Origin: Siphonodentalium dalli
Taxonomy: Eukaryota; Mollusca; Scaphopoda; Gadilida; Siphonodentaliidae
Assembly: GCA_032622095.1 (NCBI GenBank)
Contig: CP136067.1
Location: forward strand, 97,578,707 to 97,642,706
DNA length: 64,000 bases
Reading direction: 5' to 3'
A program made the translations under genes and the position numbers. Below the pieces are notes generated by a model that saw only the letters and a list, made by a program, of their open reading frames with translations, had not been told where the DNA came from and ran no database searches. Shown here piece after piece: positions 24,501 through 34,839 of this stretch (position 1 is the first letter of the stretch; the number at the start of each line of letters is the position of its first letter).

Positions 24501-27500
24501 CAGGAGGTGAAAATGGGGTATGGACCATTTTCGAGAACGGTAAGGATTTCGGTCGATTTGACGTCAGCAGTGTGGGTAGCCCGCTCCAACTACCCCCTAG
24601 AAACACCCTCACCTTGAGGTACCACCCCGAGGGGGTGAAATGGGGTATGGACATTTTCGAGAACGGTGGGTGGCACATACCAAATGCCCCCCATAGAAAC
24701 ACCCTACCCCAGCCCGGACCCCATTTTCAACCGCTCGGGTAGAACCACCCGCGGTAAGGGTGGGGTGTTTCTATGACTATATTTGAGGGCGGGCCGCCCA
24801 CCAATGACGTCATATTGGCCGAAATCCTTACCGTTCTCGATAACGGTCCATACCCCATTCTATGGGGTATTTGGGGCGGGCCACCTACACATGCCGTAAT
24901 ATTGACCACCAGAGGCATGTTTTTGCGAATAATGAATAAAATGCTCCATACCCCATTTTCACCCCATCCAGGGATGAGGGTAGGGTGTCTATATGGGATA
25001 TTTGGAGCGGGCCACACACCCCTGTCGTCAAATTGGCCGAAATCCTTACCGTTCTCGAACATGGTTCATATCCATCCCATCTTCACCCCTCGGGTGGTAA
25101 CCCACCCCACCCGCCCGGATGTGAGGGGTGGGATGTTTATATGCGTTATTTGAGGTACCCTTCCCCGGGGGTGAGGGTTGGGGTGTTTCTATTCGGTATT
25201 TGGGCGTATCCAATTTCCACCTCCTCTGGTGTGACCCCTCCCCCCCCCGGTGAGGGGTGGGTAGGGGTGGTTCTATGGTGTATTGTGATCGTGCCACCCA
25301 CTCCTGCTGCCAAATTAATTAGCCTAAATCCTTACCGTCCATACCCCTGTTATCCCGGGGTGAGGGGTGATGTTTCTATCGGGTATTATGGGCGAGCCAC
25401 CCATTCATGCCGTCAAATTTGCCGAAATACTTCCCGTTCTCAAAAATGGTCCATACCCCATTTTCACCCGTCCGGATGGTACCCCCGGGGTGGTGGTGTT
25501 TCTATGGGGTATTTGTGGTGGGCCCCCACCCATGCCCTCAAGAGATATTTTTGAGTTCCAAAAGTCACGTTCGTCCATGATATTAGATAATATCTAACCG
25601 TTATACAACAGACCGTGCATTCGTCGTGATTTCTCAAAGCGCACGGCTTATTCCCCTGATTAGGAGATTATATAGCGACAACAGGTCGCGTGACCGGACA
25701 ATGAATTGACAAGTAGCGATACTAAACAGACAGACCACGCCTCCTATTCTTGCAATTGGACAAGTGTGGCCCACAGGTAACGCAATCGACCAAATCTATG
25801 TCGTCCCAGCGGTGGAGAAAAACTTGGTTTTACTACTAAAACCCAGTTTAAACTGGTAGTTTAAACTAGGTCTAAACTGGAGATGCCGATTCGGACCCTA
25901 GGGTTAAGCCGCCGTTTGACAGCTAAATCCGTGGTTTAAACACAATACCGCAGGTCTAAATGACGCATTTGTCATCTCTGGTTTAAACCTGGTCGAGCGA
26001 GACCAGCGGTTTAGTTTTAGTTTAATCCTACTTTCCTAGTGCGGACCGTCGTGTTTTAATTATTGCAAAAATCAATAATTACGACAGCGAGCATATTTTT
26101 ATTGGAATTAATAAGCGAGCATCACTCACACCTATAAAGTGCTTGGCGATAAGTGTTTGTCAATTTCGATATTTATTTTGTGTTTTATACGCTTAAACCG
26201 GCAACTAAACCATATAGTTCGACTGTCCAGATAAACCAGTTTTACCGAGGCTAAACCCGAGATGACGATCCGTCTTTTCTCGATCGCGGTTTAGAATTGT
26301 CAAACAATCAGATCAATGGGTGGAGCTGTAAATAATCTCGAGCGAGGGCGAGTCTAAGTGGCGACTGTTGACTGGTGTTATCATGCCACAATTGAATCAT
26401 TCGCATGCGAGCTTTGCTCTCAGGTATGGAGATATCTTGGTGTTTTCTACGAATTCACTTGAAGGGTTCAAGGTTGCTACTGTATGACCAGATATGCTAT
26501 ACACATAGTATGCAATCCTAAAATTATATTTGCTATATGGGTCAACTCTAATCATACCACAACATAAAGCCCGTAAATTCCCAAAATATTCCACCAGTTC
26601 AAAACCTGGGAATGTTTTATTTTCTGCATGACGGGAATTTTATGACCTCTTGGTCCAGGATTGACTCCATTATAGAGCCTTTATTAAAGCGTCAGAGGGG
26701 CCTGCGGCCCCTTTCTGTGATAGGAGCCCGCGACACCCTTGCGCCCATTTTGATCATTTGACCATCTTAATTTAAAAAACAATTTGATAAAATTTAAAAC
26801 AAACAAAAATTAGTTTAATTTTGTTTCTTTTTAGATTCAACTCCTGACTCGATTTAAAAACACAATGTTTTCATTTTTTTTAAATATATATTTTTTTAAT
26901 CAAATTTTGAAAACCGATGCTGTTATACCATCCGCCTGGTTGCCCCGAGTCACCCCACCTAATTTGGTTGAAATCGGTTCAGGAGTAGGCGAAAAATGTT
27001 GCGAACAGACAAACGGACATAGACAGCCCTATACACTGTAATATACATGTATACAGATATACAAGTAAATACACCAAATTTTGTCTTTGCGGGTAAAGCA
27101 TCTGGCAGAAAATATATCACAAACAAAAGTGATGAACAGCGCGTGAAACTCGTGTTGAGAGACATGCCCTTTGTCAGATTGATTTAAACCCAGAATGAGA
27201 TCGGATTAATGGTCCATGAGCGATACTAGTTTTTCAATGAATAAATCCAATTATCGTGCACGCGTTCGCTATAATTTATGGCGTGTCAATAACCATTATA
27301 TCGGCTGTATTTTGGTCAGATTGGTAAGAGAGTTGTTTGGCTGCATGCTCATATCACCAAATCGAGTTAGCTGGCAACCGAACGACAATAAAAGCCCGGT
27401 TTGGCTGGACCGCCAATGTAGGTTTAAACCAGGTTTAAGCTCGGAGGTTTAAACCGTAGATGACGAATCCGGACCCTCTGTCTGGAATTCTTCTGCAAAT

Positions 27501-30273
27501 CCCCCTGCCAATATGGTCCCATGTTGGAATGTTTCAAACGCCGCGTTTTATGTCCTTATAAAGCGTATTTTTGGGTAAATAATGCCAATATGAGCTTATT
27601 TCGCTCTTTAAAATAAGCCAGTTATGCTTATCACGAGAACAGGCTGGCGAGACACATGCTTAGATGTACAAAATATTTAAGAAGGCAATGGTGACAGCTG
27701 TTTCTGCTGTGGCTAATAACATGTAATAATGGTGATAATGATTGTGTTCATATAAAAATTTAACAGATCTTGGGCTGTTTCTGAAAAGAACACAAGATTA
27801 TAGCCAAATTTTTATTTGAATCACATTGCATCATTAATGGATGTGGTAGCCCAGTGGGTAGAGTGTCTGACTTGTAATGGTTTTAATGCACCGGCGTGAG
27901 TTCGCGCCTCCCTCGGTGGACTATTGTCTCCACAACAGTGGCTTGGCCGAATTGAGCGGTGTGTGTGCTATATATAGCCACACGCTGTTTCAAATCTCGC
28001 GCCATGTGCTCGTTTCGTCGTACCTAGACGAAAAATAGGTACCTGGTTGTTGGGTATCCGCAAGCCGCTCTAGTGAAGCGCCTGTAAAATGGCAGCAGGC
28101 ACAAGGCTCGGCATTACTCATAAAAAACAGCAGGGGTAATAATGTAAGCGCTTAAGGTGCCTTTGCACGATTAAGCTTGCTTAATTCAGCATGCCGAAGA
28201 GGCGAGCTGCATCGTGTAATGTGGTCACTTTTCATACAGCACAGCACTTTTAATTATCCATTAAGCTTGCTTAATGGAAAGCGACTCGGCCATTTTCCAT
28301 TCAGCAAGAATCCCCTATTAATGTCAAGTAGCAGTTAAATAACAGAATTCCCCATGGTATCTTATTAAAAGCACATGTGTAGTTCACAATAATGGAGTCT
28401 AGTTAGTAAATATATCCAGGTGCATTTGTTAATACTGCATTCTACCATACAACATCATTTTGAAGATGCCCCCTAAAAACATATAAAACAGTGTACTCTG
28501 TAGACTGCTACTGGTTAATAGAATGTTATTTATTTTGTGATAGACTATATCCCACAGACCAGTTAATTATGATGGGCAGCTGTAAAAGATTTCCTGATAA
28601 AGCAGTGCTTTCAAAAGCTTGCTGCATCGTGTAATATGAACTATAAGCACAACCCCTGTGGTTACCATTTGAAGCTGAATTAAGCAAGCTTAATTGTGTA
28701 AAGGCACCATTAGAGCTACACCAGGGATTAAGCGCTATATAAATGATATACATTATTATTATTATTATTATTATTAATGGGAACAATATATATTATGCAA
28801 ATAACTTTATTAAATAAATATTATAGCTTCCCATCAAGTATACGCCTATACCAGTTATGTAACTGTAATGTGTGTGAGCTTCACTTGTCTCAACCCACTT
28901 GATACATATTGCCCATGACAATTTGTGTATAGAAATCATGTTTTGTTTCGTTAACTTCTTTCTGTTTGTCATTCTTGTTTATAAACAAGTGTTTGGTTTT
29001 TACCAATAACTAATTTGGATTTGAAGTTACGTTTACAAATACATGACTTTGTCGCGGTTAATACTTAAAAATAGCTGGTATACTACCGGGTAACTGGTGC
29101 CGCTGAATTGTTATGATGCGGTTGTGGCAAGTTATGATGTTATGGAACAGCAATGTTATTTTTACAAACATAGAAATTTTCGTGGTGTTGGTGTATTTGA
29201 GCGATTTGAGAAAAATCCGGTGTCTGTGTGAAATATTTAAGAACATATACAGTTCAAATTATTTCAATATTGGTGGGGCTGGTGTTTGCAACACGACATG
29301 AATTTCCACCTTGATTATGGTCGGTTATCAAGAACTAACAGAGCTATTGCTGAATTATTTTACAATATGCATATTTGGAATGGTTTTGTGCACATAATGA
29401 CTTTTCCTCGATTCGATCATATTACATTTAGACAAACGCCCCCAAATTTACAAACAAACAAATAAAGTTACTCTTTTCTTAACCACAACATTTCCCCCGC
29501 CAAAACACAGCAATTCAGCAGGAACCACTGACATCATTGTAAATTAACAAGACCACTTAACCAGTTATGTGGTATTAATGAAGACGACTTTCCAGTGGAA
29601 ATCACCTTGTCGGTGTGGGTAAGTTACCTTGTCTGTGAGGGTAAGTTACCTTGTCTTTGAGGGTAAGTTACCTTGGCTGTCATGGTAAGCGAACACCACG
29701 CAAAAGGATTAAAAGTAAAAAGGAAAAACGACTTAAAACACATTCGTTATATAAGTTATCCACATAATAGTAGTGTTGGAAAACGTCAAAAACAATTCAG
29801 AGGTGTCTGCAAAGTATATTAAAGAGGGGTTGTATAATGTGGCCAGACACCTAGTTCCCGTGTTCTTGGAATAAGGTGGAGGCGACGAAATCGTTTACAG
29901 GAATTTGGGAAACGTATATGGAAAGTGCAGGCTAAATACAAATTTAAAAAAACAAAGTTAATACCTTTACCTCGTCGCAGTGTGGTGTTGAGTAGTATCC
30001 ATTTGATTGTATATCTCCCCCGCTCTGTCGTTTTAACAAATAACACATCTTCGTGCTGACTTCATAAAACACGTGTTGACATTCATTCGACCGTTTGCAT
30101 GCAATGTTACACCGGATAATGTTCGACAGTTTCAAATTCCGGATCGGGAAGAATCCGGATGGCCGGGCATGCCGGTGAATGCCGGGAACTCTACATAACC
30201 CCACAGCTGCATCCGTTTGGGTCAGATGTAACAGCAAGATGGTAAACACAAGGGACGCTATTCCACTGTCCAT
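12304..30273 (-). CDS. Secreted PAN / EGF-like / C-type lectin protein, four exons
   Basis: Four minus-strand exons join in frame: 30273-29971, 21269-21176, 16628-16446 and 12536-12304 (303+94+183+233 = 813 nt, 270 residues). Junction phases are 0, 1 and 1, and every intron is GT-AG (8.7, 4.5 and 3.9 kb). Order: signal peptide (1-22), PAN/apple domain (about 26-101), Cys-rich EGF-like linker (102-132), C-type lectin domain (about 133-270). The domain has FFWIDG in the WIGL position and ends in YICEIDI. The EPN/QPD and WND calcium-site motifs are not recognisable, so classical calcium-dependent sugar binding is doubtful. The likely role is an extracellular recognition protein in immunity or adhesion. 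The family is clear; the joins are inferred from splice sites and phase. A sister architecture lies at 50389-61183. Confidence 0.82.
13028..13184 (-). pseudogene. Possible decayed lectin half-domain exon
   Basis: It reads 'CPGGFYQTRLTTRVHIF', then 'CFNGEAMNFSVQGNF' and 'MLIATEANEE', resembling the N-terminal half of a C-type lectin domain in spacing and tone. The conserved FC cysteine is replaced, and no convincing acceptor precedes it. It lies in intron 3 of the PAN-lectin gene, so it may be a dead duplicate or alternative exon. Chance is not excluded. Confidence 0.3.
14180..14575 (+). repeat. Tandem repeat, about 154-bp unit, 2.6 copies
   Basis: 'gtctattctgaactt.ggaag', 'ctctgatctccg' and 'cacaacactccagga' recur near 14201 and 14355, with a diverged third copy near 14503. 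It lies within lectin intron 3. Confidence 0.85.
15597..15645 (+). repeat. Short tandem repeat
   Basis: 'catatcgacctcaa' is repeated about three times. Confidence 0.75.
15780..16340 (+). repeat. Decayed tandem repeat, about 127-138 bp unit
   Basis: 'gacctcagacgacttaaa.gg' and variants recur near 15905, 16031, 16169 and 16297, each followed by 'taaagag' or 'attatcagc'-like words. Copies are strongly diverged. Confidence 0.65.
16446..16628 (-). CDS. PAN-lectin exon 3: N-terminal half of C-type lectin domain
   Basis: The exon is bounded by acceptor GCGTTTTCCAG and donor G|GTGAG. It holds 60 full codons, entered with two bases and left with one, and reads VVCPVDYRQEG, then ICFKIVLGENDF, then 'YTGRDACQAENGHLLMV', the usual first half of a C-type lectin fold. 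Its last base plus the first two of exon 4 make an Ala codon, giving SEN-A-YIGYNFFWIDG across the join. Confidence 0.88.
16700..17330. repeat. Cluster of inverted copies of one repeat
   Basis: Words such as 'gagtttagtgtgcctgt', 'atagcgggctagc' and 'aggtccccagagg' occur in both orientations: forward near 16712 and 16830, reverse near 16900-16960 and 17165-17285. This suggests fold-back elements inserted side by side in intron 2. Confidence 0.7.
17340..17990. other. Intron sequence, nothing recognised
   Basis: No exon, RNA or repeat is recognised. Confidence 0.35.
18006..18365 (+). mobile_element. LINE reverse-transcriptase fragment
   Basis: The first part reads 'TELMVIGFRQQLKKVSIEYI' and 'NNVRNLGLYFDENMSM', the connecting region after the catalytic core in CR1/Jockey-like LINEs. 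Further on, a different frame gives 'FVTSHLDYCNFLLYGVPHCQ', the next conserved block, so a frameshift and an internal loss of about 100 bp lie in between. The 5' and 3' parts of the element are missing. It sits in lectin intron 2 against the gene direction. Confidence 0.85.
18431..19006 (+). repeat. Minisatellite, 32 bp x 18
   Basis: The unit 'tatatagtatactagtaaat' plus 'caccatgcattg' (32 bp) repeats without any length change: 576 bp is exactly 18 units. Copies differ only by substitutions such as gtatgc/gtatac, caagta/ctagta and caccat/catcat. Each unit carries overlapping near-palindromes (gtatac, actagt). It lies within intron 2 of the PAN-lectin gene. Confidence 0.95.
19010..19950. other. 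Intron sequence, nothing recognised
   Basis: The open frame at 19325-19537 lacks domain or splice support. No repeat could be assigned. Confidence 0.35.
19955..20320 (+). repeat. Interspersed repeat R2, copy B
   Basis: This is the partner of 1546-1910, with the same order of blocks. The longer open frame at 20200-20613 begins in it and runs into unrelated sequence, so it is probably not a gene. Confidence 0.75.
21176..21269 (-). CDS. PAN-lectin exon 2: Cys-rich EGF-like linker
   Basis: The 94-nt exon lies between acceptor TATCGTTTCAG and donor G|GTATGG. It starts in phase 0 and ends after the first base of a codon. It encodes VNPQCVAGQCLPWEIC and 'AFIETVGGHTCLKIP'; four cysteines spaced 4, 5 and 10 residues apart resemble an EGF-like module. 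Phase, splice sites and strand fit exactly between exons 1 and 3. Confidence 0.78.
21361..21470 (+). repeat. Interspersed repeat R1, fragment
   Basis: 'ttatggcgcgggccgcagtg' followed by 'aaaacacattataaa' and 'aataatgccaatat' match the R1 family. Confidence 0.6.
21480..23340. other. Long intron stretch without recognised features
   Basis: I see no exon, RNA or clear repeat in this part of intron 1 of the PAN-lectin gene. Confidence 0.35.
23350..23590 (+). repeat. GTTTAAAC-rich element end(s)
   Basis: Two end-like motifs follow each other: 'ggccggattcttcatttc' at about 23350 and 'ggtccgaatcggcatctctg' from about 23398. A run of 'gtttaaac', 'aaccaggttta' and 'aaactaggtttta' words follows to 23590. 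The second motif is mirrored at 25870-25898, so this is probably the left end of an element or nest whose right end lies there. Confidence 0.75.
24155..25560. repeat. GC-rich satellite array, about 130-bp unit, two opposed arms
   Basis: Units contain 'taaggatttcggccaatttg', 'gtatggaccattttcgagaa', 'gaaacacccc' and G-rich 'gggtgggg' stretches. From about 24155 to 24722 units run one way (key word near 24268, 24412 and 24541). From about 24723 to 25560 they run the other way ('ggccgaaatccttaccgttc' near 24817 and 25032, variants near 25325 and 25420). Unit length varies through indels. Open frames of up to 189 codons are by-products of the repeat. Confidence 0.9.
25828..25898 (+). repeat. GTTTAAAC-type element right end
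   Basis: 'aaactggtagtttaaactag' and 'gagatgccgattcggacc' mirror 23398-23425 and match the solo copy at 6803-6880. Confidence 0.8.
25925..26290. repeat. Further GTTTAAAC-type fragments
   Basis: 'catttgtcatctctggttta' then 'aacctggtc' near 25967, and 'aaacccgagatgacgatccg' near 26252, resemble the same ends in opposite orientations, implying a shorter related element of about 300 bp. Confidence 0.5.
26880..27070 (+). repeat. Repeat-like tail with ACGGACA words
   Basis: 'gttgaaatcggttcaggagt' followed by 'gaacagacaaacggacatag' is typical of dispersed invertebrate repeats, but no second copy is in the window. Confidence 0.4.
27418..27476 (+). repeat. GTTTAAAC-type element end
   Basis: 'aggtttaaaccaggtttaag' and 'gtagatgacgaatccggacc' form another right-hand end. 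It may pair with the 23350 motif, which would enclose the whole nest. Confidence 0.6.
27838..28780 (+). mobile_element. tRNA-derived SINE, split by a MITE
   Basis: The head 'gtagcccagtgggtagagtg' resembles an RNA polymerase III A box, and 'gtgagttcgcgcctc' a B box. A body follows with 'ggtacctggttgttgggtat' and 'gcgcctgtaaaatggcagca'. The tail reads 'ttaagcgctatataaatg' and then (ATT)n at about 28750-28777. The SINE body breaks at about 28155 and resumes at about 28710 around an inserted MITE. 'attaatgg' lies just before the head and after the tail, a candidate target duplication. Confidence 0.8.
28155..28709. mobile_element. MITE inside the SINE (PIF/Harbinger-like)
   Basis: The ends 'ggtgcctttgcacgattaag' (28156 on) and 'gcttaattgtgtaaaggcacc' (to 28708, given here in part) are inverted copies of about 35 bp. 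'tta' flanks both sides (28152-28154 and 28710-28712). A 3-bp TTA duplication fits PIF/Harbinger. There is no coding content. Confidence 0.75.
28790..29600. other. Intron stretch, nothing recognised
   Basis: There are only AT-rich sequence and chance frames. Confidence 0.35.
29605..29692 (+). repeat. 22-bp tandem repeat
   Basis: 'aagttaccttgtctgtgagg' plus 'gt' is repeated about 3.5 times, some 280 bp beyond the donor of PAN-lectin exon 1. Confidence 0.85.
29971..30273 (-). CDS. PAN-lectin exon 1: signal peptide and PAN domain
   Basis: The second in-frame ATG (30273) is preferred over the one at 30321 because it starts directly with a signal peptide, 'MDSGIASLVFTILLLHLTQT'. The PAN/apple core follows: 'IIRCNIACKRSNECQHVFYE', then 'KMCYLLKR' and a last cysteine in TPHCDE. 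The donor is GAG|GTAAAG at 29971/29970, in phase 0. No TATA box is clear upstream. Confidence 0.85.
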
Positions 30274-30599
30274 TCTAACCCCATTCGTTGTTTTCTTGGC
30301 GGTTACACAGCAAGTCGCCATTCTAGTCAGCCACTGGCTTCGCTTTGAAGTTAAACTTCGTGAGTTGTGTTCTTGTCGGTTGTAAACACCAACTCGCTGA
30401 TCCTGTCAGTCACGTGCAATCGCAGATAAATTACAAAAACGGGATACACATGTGAGGCAATATTGTTGCAGCCAAATAAAAACGCTCGAATATCGGGTTT
30501 ATGCAGCTTGGTTTTCCACATGATTTGAAAGCCAATCTCGGATTCATTAATCTCTTCACTGATGACGTATGTCAATAGGTCGTGTGCTAGACCGTTAAT

Positions 30600-31430
30600 A
30601 TTATGACCATTTTCCAGTGGAAGAATAAAAATAGTATATCACGATAAAACTAAACTGACTTCGTTCAAAGGCTGTTATCGCGCACAAGCCAGGAACATCA
30701 TAAACCGTTTCACACGTTGAGTTTCCCGGCTCTAATTTCTGCGCTCCAATAACGAATAATGGCCCACTGATATTGGTCTGAAGTAGGTCAGTACTCGGTA
30801 CGAACACAACACACAGCGTGACATTCTACTTAGCAACGAGTAAGAATCGGCCTCAAATATACTCTGCGACCAAATACAAAAGCTTGAATATAGGCTCGAT
30901 TCATTTGTATCGGGGTTCTATTTTGCACATCATCACGCAGTCATTAAAGCAGATATCTTACTGAGTGAATACAAACGCCGGACGACACAATGAGAAAATA
31001 TTTTGTATGAACAGACAGTGCGATGGGCTTAATAAACAGTTATAATATGTCACAATGATATTAGTGGTCACTCGTCACAGCGGTCAGCTTTTTCGTAAAT
31101 TGATGTATCCTGTTGTGTATGGGAATGCATTTCTGTGCAGCTAAATCAATGCGCTAGCGTGTTAATGCTACCCTGTTCGCCGCCTACGGCATCCTGTTGC
31201 GTGATACAACATAGATACACTGGTGAAATGTGCTGCCCTTCGGAATCAAGTATATACAAGAAAACTAAGATGCATGCATCAGGTCGGCCGTGAACTATCT
31301 ACCATAGAATTGTTGTAGCTATCGATTATACATTTTGGAACACCTGACTGTATGTATGTGTGTATGCATGAATGCATGTGTGTATGTGTTATAGACTCTA
31401 ACACTGCTCGACTGATCCGACTCGGATTTG
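30600..31430. other. Upstream region of the PAN-lectin gene
   Basis: The minus-strand open frame at 30601-30807 has two cysteines but no recognised domain. No promoter element could be fixed. Confidence 0.3.
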
Positions 31431-31489
31431 GTATTTAACGTGTCAACTTGACCTCGCTCATAGGCATGTTTCTGGACCTTGACCGATCC

Positions 31490-31975
31490 GACTAAAAATT
31501 TGTTTGTAGGACTACTTCGATCCCGGGAGCAATATTGACGGGTCCAATTTCACGTGGGACCATGTTCTCGAACGTGCTGATGTAGGCATGTTTCTGGACT
31601 ATTTGGACGGGTCAAATCTTGATCCCGACCTGACTTTGACATTCAAAAAGATCAATTCAATGTCAAATCTGGTAAAACGAAGTATTTCAACGAAATATAA
31701 TACCTAGTGTTACTTTTGTCCCAGGAGTGTTTCGGGTGGGTCAAATTATGACCCTGACCTGATCTTGACATTCAAAATTGTCAATTCAAGGTCAAATCGG
31801 GTAAAGCCGGGCGGATTTCGACGGGTACTTTTGTCGTGACTTTTGTCCGGGGAGTGTTTTGGGCGGGTCAAATCGTGACCCGACATGACGTTCACCTTTA
31901 AAATGGTCAATTCAAGGTTAAATCGCGCAATTCTCCGAAAATCAGAGGGGAACATCCCGGACGAAGTAGGGTCCA
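31490..31975 (+). repeat. Tandem repeat, about 126-bp unit
   Basis: 'gggtcaaat..tgacccgac' occurs near 31612, 31738 and 31865 (spacing 126-127), each followed by 'ttcaaaa..gtcaattcaag' and 'gtcaaatc.ggtaaa'. Further decayed words extend leftwards. Confidence 0.85.
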
Positions 31976-32159
31976 CCAGCTACTATTATATATTTCTAGA
32001 TTTAGTTACAAACTAAATACCTGTATATTGTACAAAGAAATGTTTGACGAATATATCTGTATCAATATTACCATACGGGTCATTAAAATAGATACGACGA
32101 AACAAATTTTGAAGGGTGCATGGTATCAGGTAAATTTTTATATTTCAAATGATGACAGG

Positions 32160-32620
32160 AATGCGGAAAGTTGAAGTACCTACGTAATACTGGCTATCCG
32201 AATGAAGAGATATACATGTATATAAAAACCAAAATAGAAGATGACTGCTGGCGACAATGTTTTCCAAAAAAATTCAAAGCATTCGATAGCTCCCATCTAG
32301 TTGTCAGCCCGAAGATCAATATAAAGTGTGGTGACTATCAGATGAGGGATATGACTGTACAGTTGCTAAACAATTCAGTCACGCAAAAGAGGATCAAACA
32401 GTAAGATACCAAATTGCTGCCTGTGGTAATGTTTTTTAACGAAATTCGGGAAAATTAGATTACTCTCCCCCTGGTTATCCAGAAGATCATTGTGGAATCT
32501 GGTGACGATCGGACAAGGGGTGTCGTCTGTAGGATCAACCAAATTATTTAGCCATAAAAATAGTAAAATTCAAGATCACCGCTGGCAGTGATGTCTTCAC
32601 AAGGACAGCTTGAGAACAAA
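32160..32620 (+). repeat. Dispersed repeat R4, two diverged copies
   Basis: 'gctggcgacaatgttttcc', 'attcgatagctcccatct' and 'gatcaatat.aagt.tggtga' occur at 32245-32350, with partial echoes at 32415-32520 and 32580. They match 33395-33500. The open frame at 32171-32404 lies inside and is not believed. Confidence 0.6.
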
Positions 32621-32624
32621 ACAT

Positions 32625-33300
32625 GGCTCACATCTAGCGGTGACCCAAACTATCCACATGATAAAAAGTTCTCCAATAAATGCAGGGTGCAGGGTGCGCC
32701 AATTGATTCAAATTCGAAATTTAACAGGGTGTACTGCTTGTGGCCATGTTTTCCCCGCAAATTTGATAGACTGATGGACAAAACCACTGAATCCGTTGAA
32801 TCAATATACATGTATACATGGATTAATGTATATGCATTGTTATACACAGTACTGGTATATAAAGGTACTGAAAATAACAATATTACTAGTATACACAAAA
32901 TAAACCATATATCATGGCTATGGGTTCTAATATCCGAATATGACAGCTGATAACTTGGTGTGAATTGAAGAGTGGTGGTGTCTCACGCATATCTAACCCT
33001 CCATGTTAGAAACATGCCATTAAATGTCATAAGTATAATCTAGCTTGAGGACAGAAGTTATCCATAAAACCCCCCTTAATTCAACCAGGTCCTCGCGCGA
33101 TGTATGGTCGATCACATGATGATCTAGGGGGGATTAGAATTGTTGTATAAAAACAGCACTGCATGTAAATATAAAATAAAATAGTGCTACATCTTATTAC
33201 AGATTATTGCCATATATAATCAGTGACTATACAGACAGTCTGACAAAATAAAGTTTCAGTGACACTCTATCCGAAGAGGGGAATAATTCCACCTGTTACA
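32625..33300. other. Gene-free stretch
   Basis: No feature is recognised. The frame at 32588-32950 has no domain. Confidence 0.35.
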
Positions 33301-33309
33301 GTCAATGGA

Positions 33310-33535
33310 GCAATTATGAATCTGGAAAGGTGAAATTTCTAAGTAATACTAGATATCGACATGACGCGATAACATATAACGTAAATGCAATATGGCCGCT
33401 GGCGACCATTTTTTCCTATAAAATTAAAAAAATATTTGATAGCTCTCATCTGATAGATCAATATCAAGATAAATATGAAGTTTAGTGATGATCGGATGAG
33501 TGAAGTGGACTGTGCTAAACGGTTTAGTAATGCTT
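33310..33535 (+). repeat. Dispersed repeat R4, copy 3
   Basis: 'ctaagtaatact', 'gccgctggcgacca', 'tttgatagctctcatctg' and 'gtgatgatcggatgag' match the 32-kb copies. Confidence 0.65.
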
Positions 33536-33840
33536 AAAAAGATTTTTACCTTAATATTTTTATGTTCACTTTATAAACTTCACTGAGTCATCTTTGTCAT
33601 GTATTGAGTTTGATATCTTTTGTTAACAGTTTATAAATCATGTATGTCTCATGTTTGTTATTTTAATTTATGTGTTTATTATCATTAAATAAAGTTGAAT
33701 TCCTTAAAAAGATTCTTACCTCAATGTTTTTATGTTCACTTTATAAACTCCACTGAGTCATCTTTGTCATGTATTGAATTTGATATCTTTTGTTAACAGT
33801 TCATAAATTATGTATGTCTCGTGTTCGTTATTATATTATA
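33536..33840 (+). repeat. Tandem duplication, 170-bp unit
   Basis: Copy 1 starts near 33536 and copy 2 near 33706. 'atgttcactttataaact', 'actgagtcatctttgtcatg' and 'gatatcttttgttaacagtt' occur in both. Copy 1 ends 'aaataaagttgaattcc', like a retroelement tail. Confidence 0.9.
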
Positions 33841-34839
33841 TACACTTTATAGTGTGTTTCAGAACGAAAACAAAATGAATAAAATCAACAAATTTGTAAA
33901 TTTAAAAACAATTCAAACGTTGTTGTATTCCATGTCCCAGCCCGGACATATACACCAAATTTCAATAATATTCATTGAGAAACAACGGACCAAACGCCAT
34001 ATAACACCCCGTATGCATCTTTTATTCCGAGTTGGCCTTTTATTCCGAGTTGGCACGCGCCGATTGGGCGAGTTAGCCCTGGGGCGAGTACGCCGATTCC
34101 GACACCTTTTCTATTTGCAGCAGGTTAAGTTTACGCGTAATTTAATTTACAAAGTTCCCCAATTGGTATCGTAAATAGAGCGACCTTATTTGACAGAGAA
34201 TGCCTCTGTTATTGATTATCAAGTTGCTATACCTTAAAAACGACAATTCACATGCTCGTTCAAGCGCAGTAGTCTATTTTCCCCATGTTAAAGAACATCC
34301 ACAAATACTAAATAACGCTAACTTACTGCCGAATGTTTTACACGACAACTGTTAACATATTTGGGCTGAATTCATCTGACGCGGTATTATTCCTCAAAAT
34401 AAACAACAAAACCATCGTTACATGGAAATGTAGTTTGGGCTAACATTTACATAAATCCCCCACATCATTATTCCGACACACACGTCAGATGAAAAACTCA
34501 CATGAAGTAACCGGCCAAATTGGCCGAAATGAACTCGAATTCAAAGAAACCGACCAAAGCATCAGAGCATGACTGAATGACGGTTTGAATATTCCAAAGT
34601 ACACTGTCATATATTATTTCAACCATCATCAGATGTTTGAAATTGGCATTTTAATTGTGAAACATTTGCGTGTGGGAGAAGTGGAACGTGATTCCGAACT
34701 ATAACAAGAGCATCGCTAGGGCGTGGCAAAATACGCCCTTTAGCTATTTCGAATTGTACTACCGCAAAATAAAATAATACTTTGGGCTTACATTTGAAGA
34801 ATATCTGATATACCACTAATTTCAATGCCAAAATGCGGT

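Noticed and set aside
24146-25597. Several long open frames in the GC-rich array (up to 189 codons)
   Set aside because: They follow the satellite unit in all frames and both strands and have no domain; they are by-products of the repeat.
30601-30807. Possible further exon upstream of PAN-lectin exon 1
   Set aside because: The frame shows no domain and no acceptor/donor pair, and exon 1 already has a signal peptide.
32171-32950. Two plus-strand frames of 77 and 120 codons
   Set aside because: They lie in or beside dispersed repeat R4, with no protein features.
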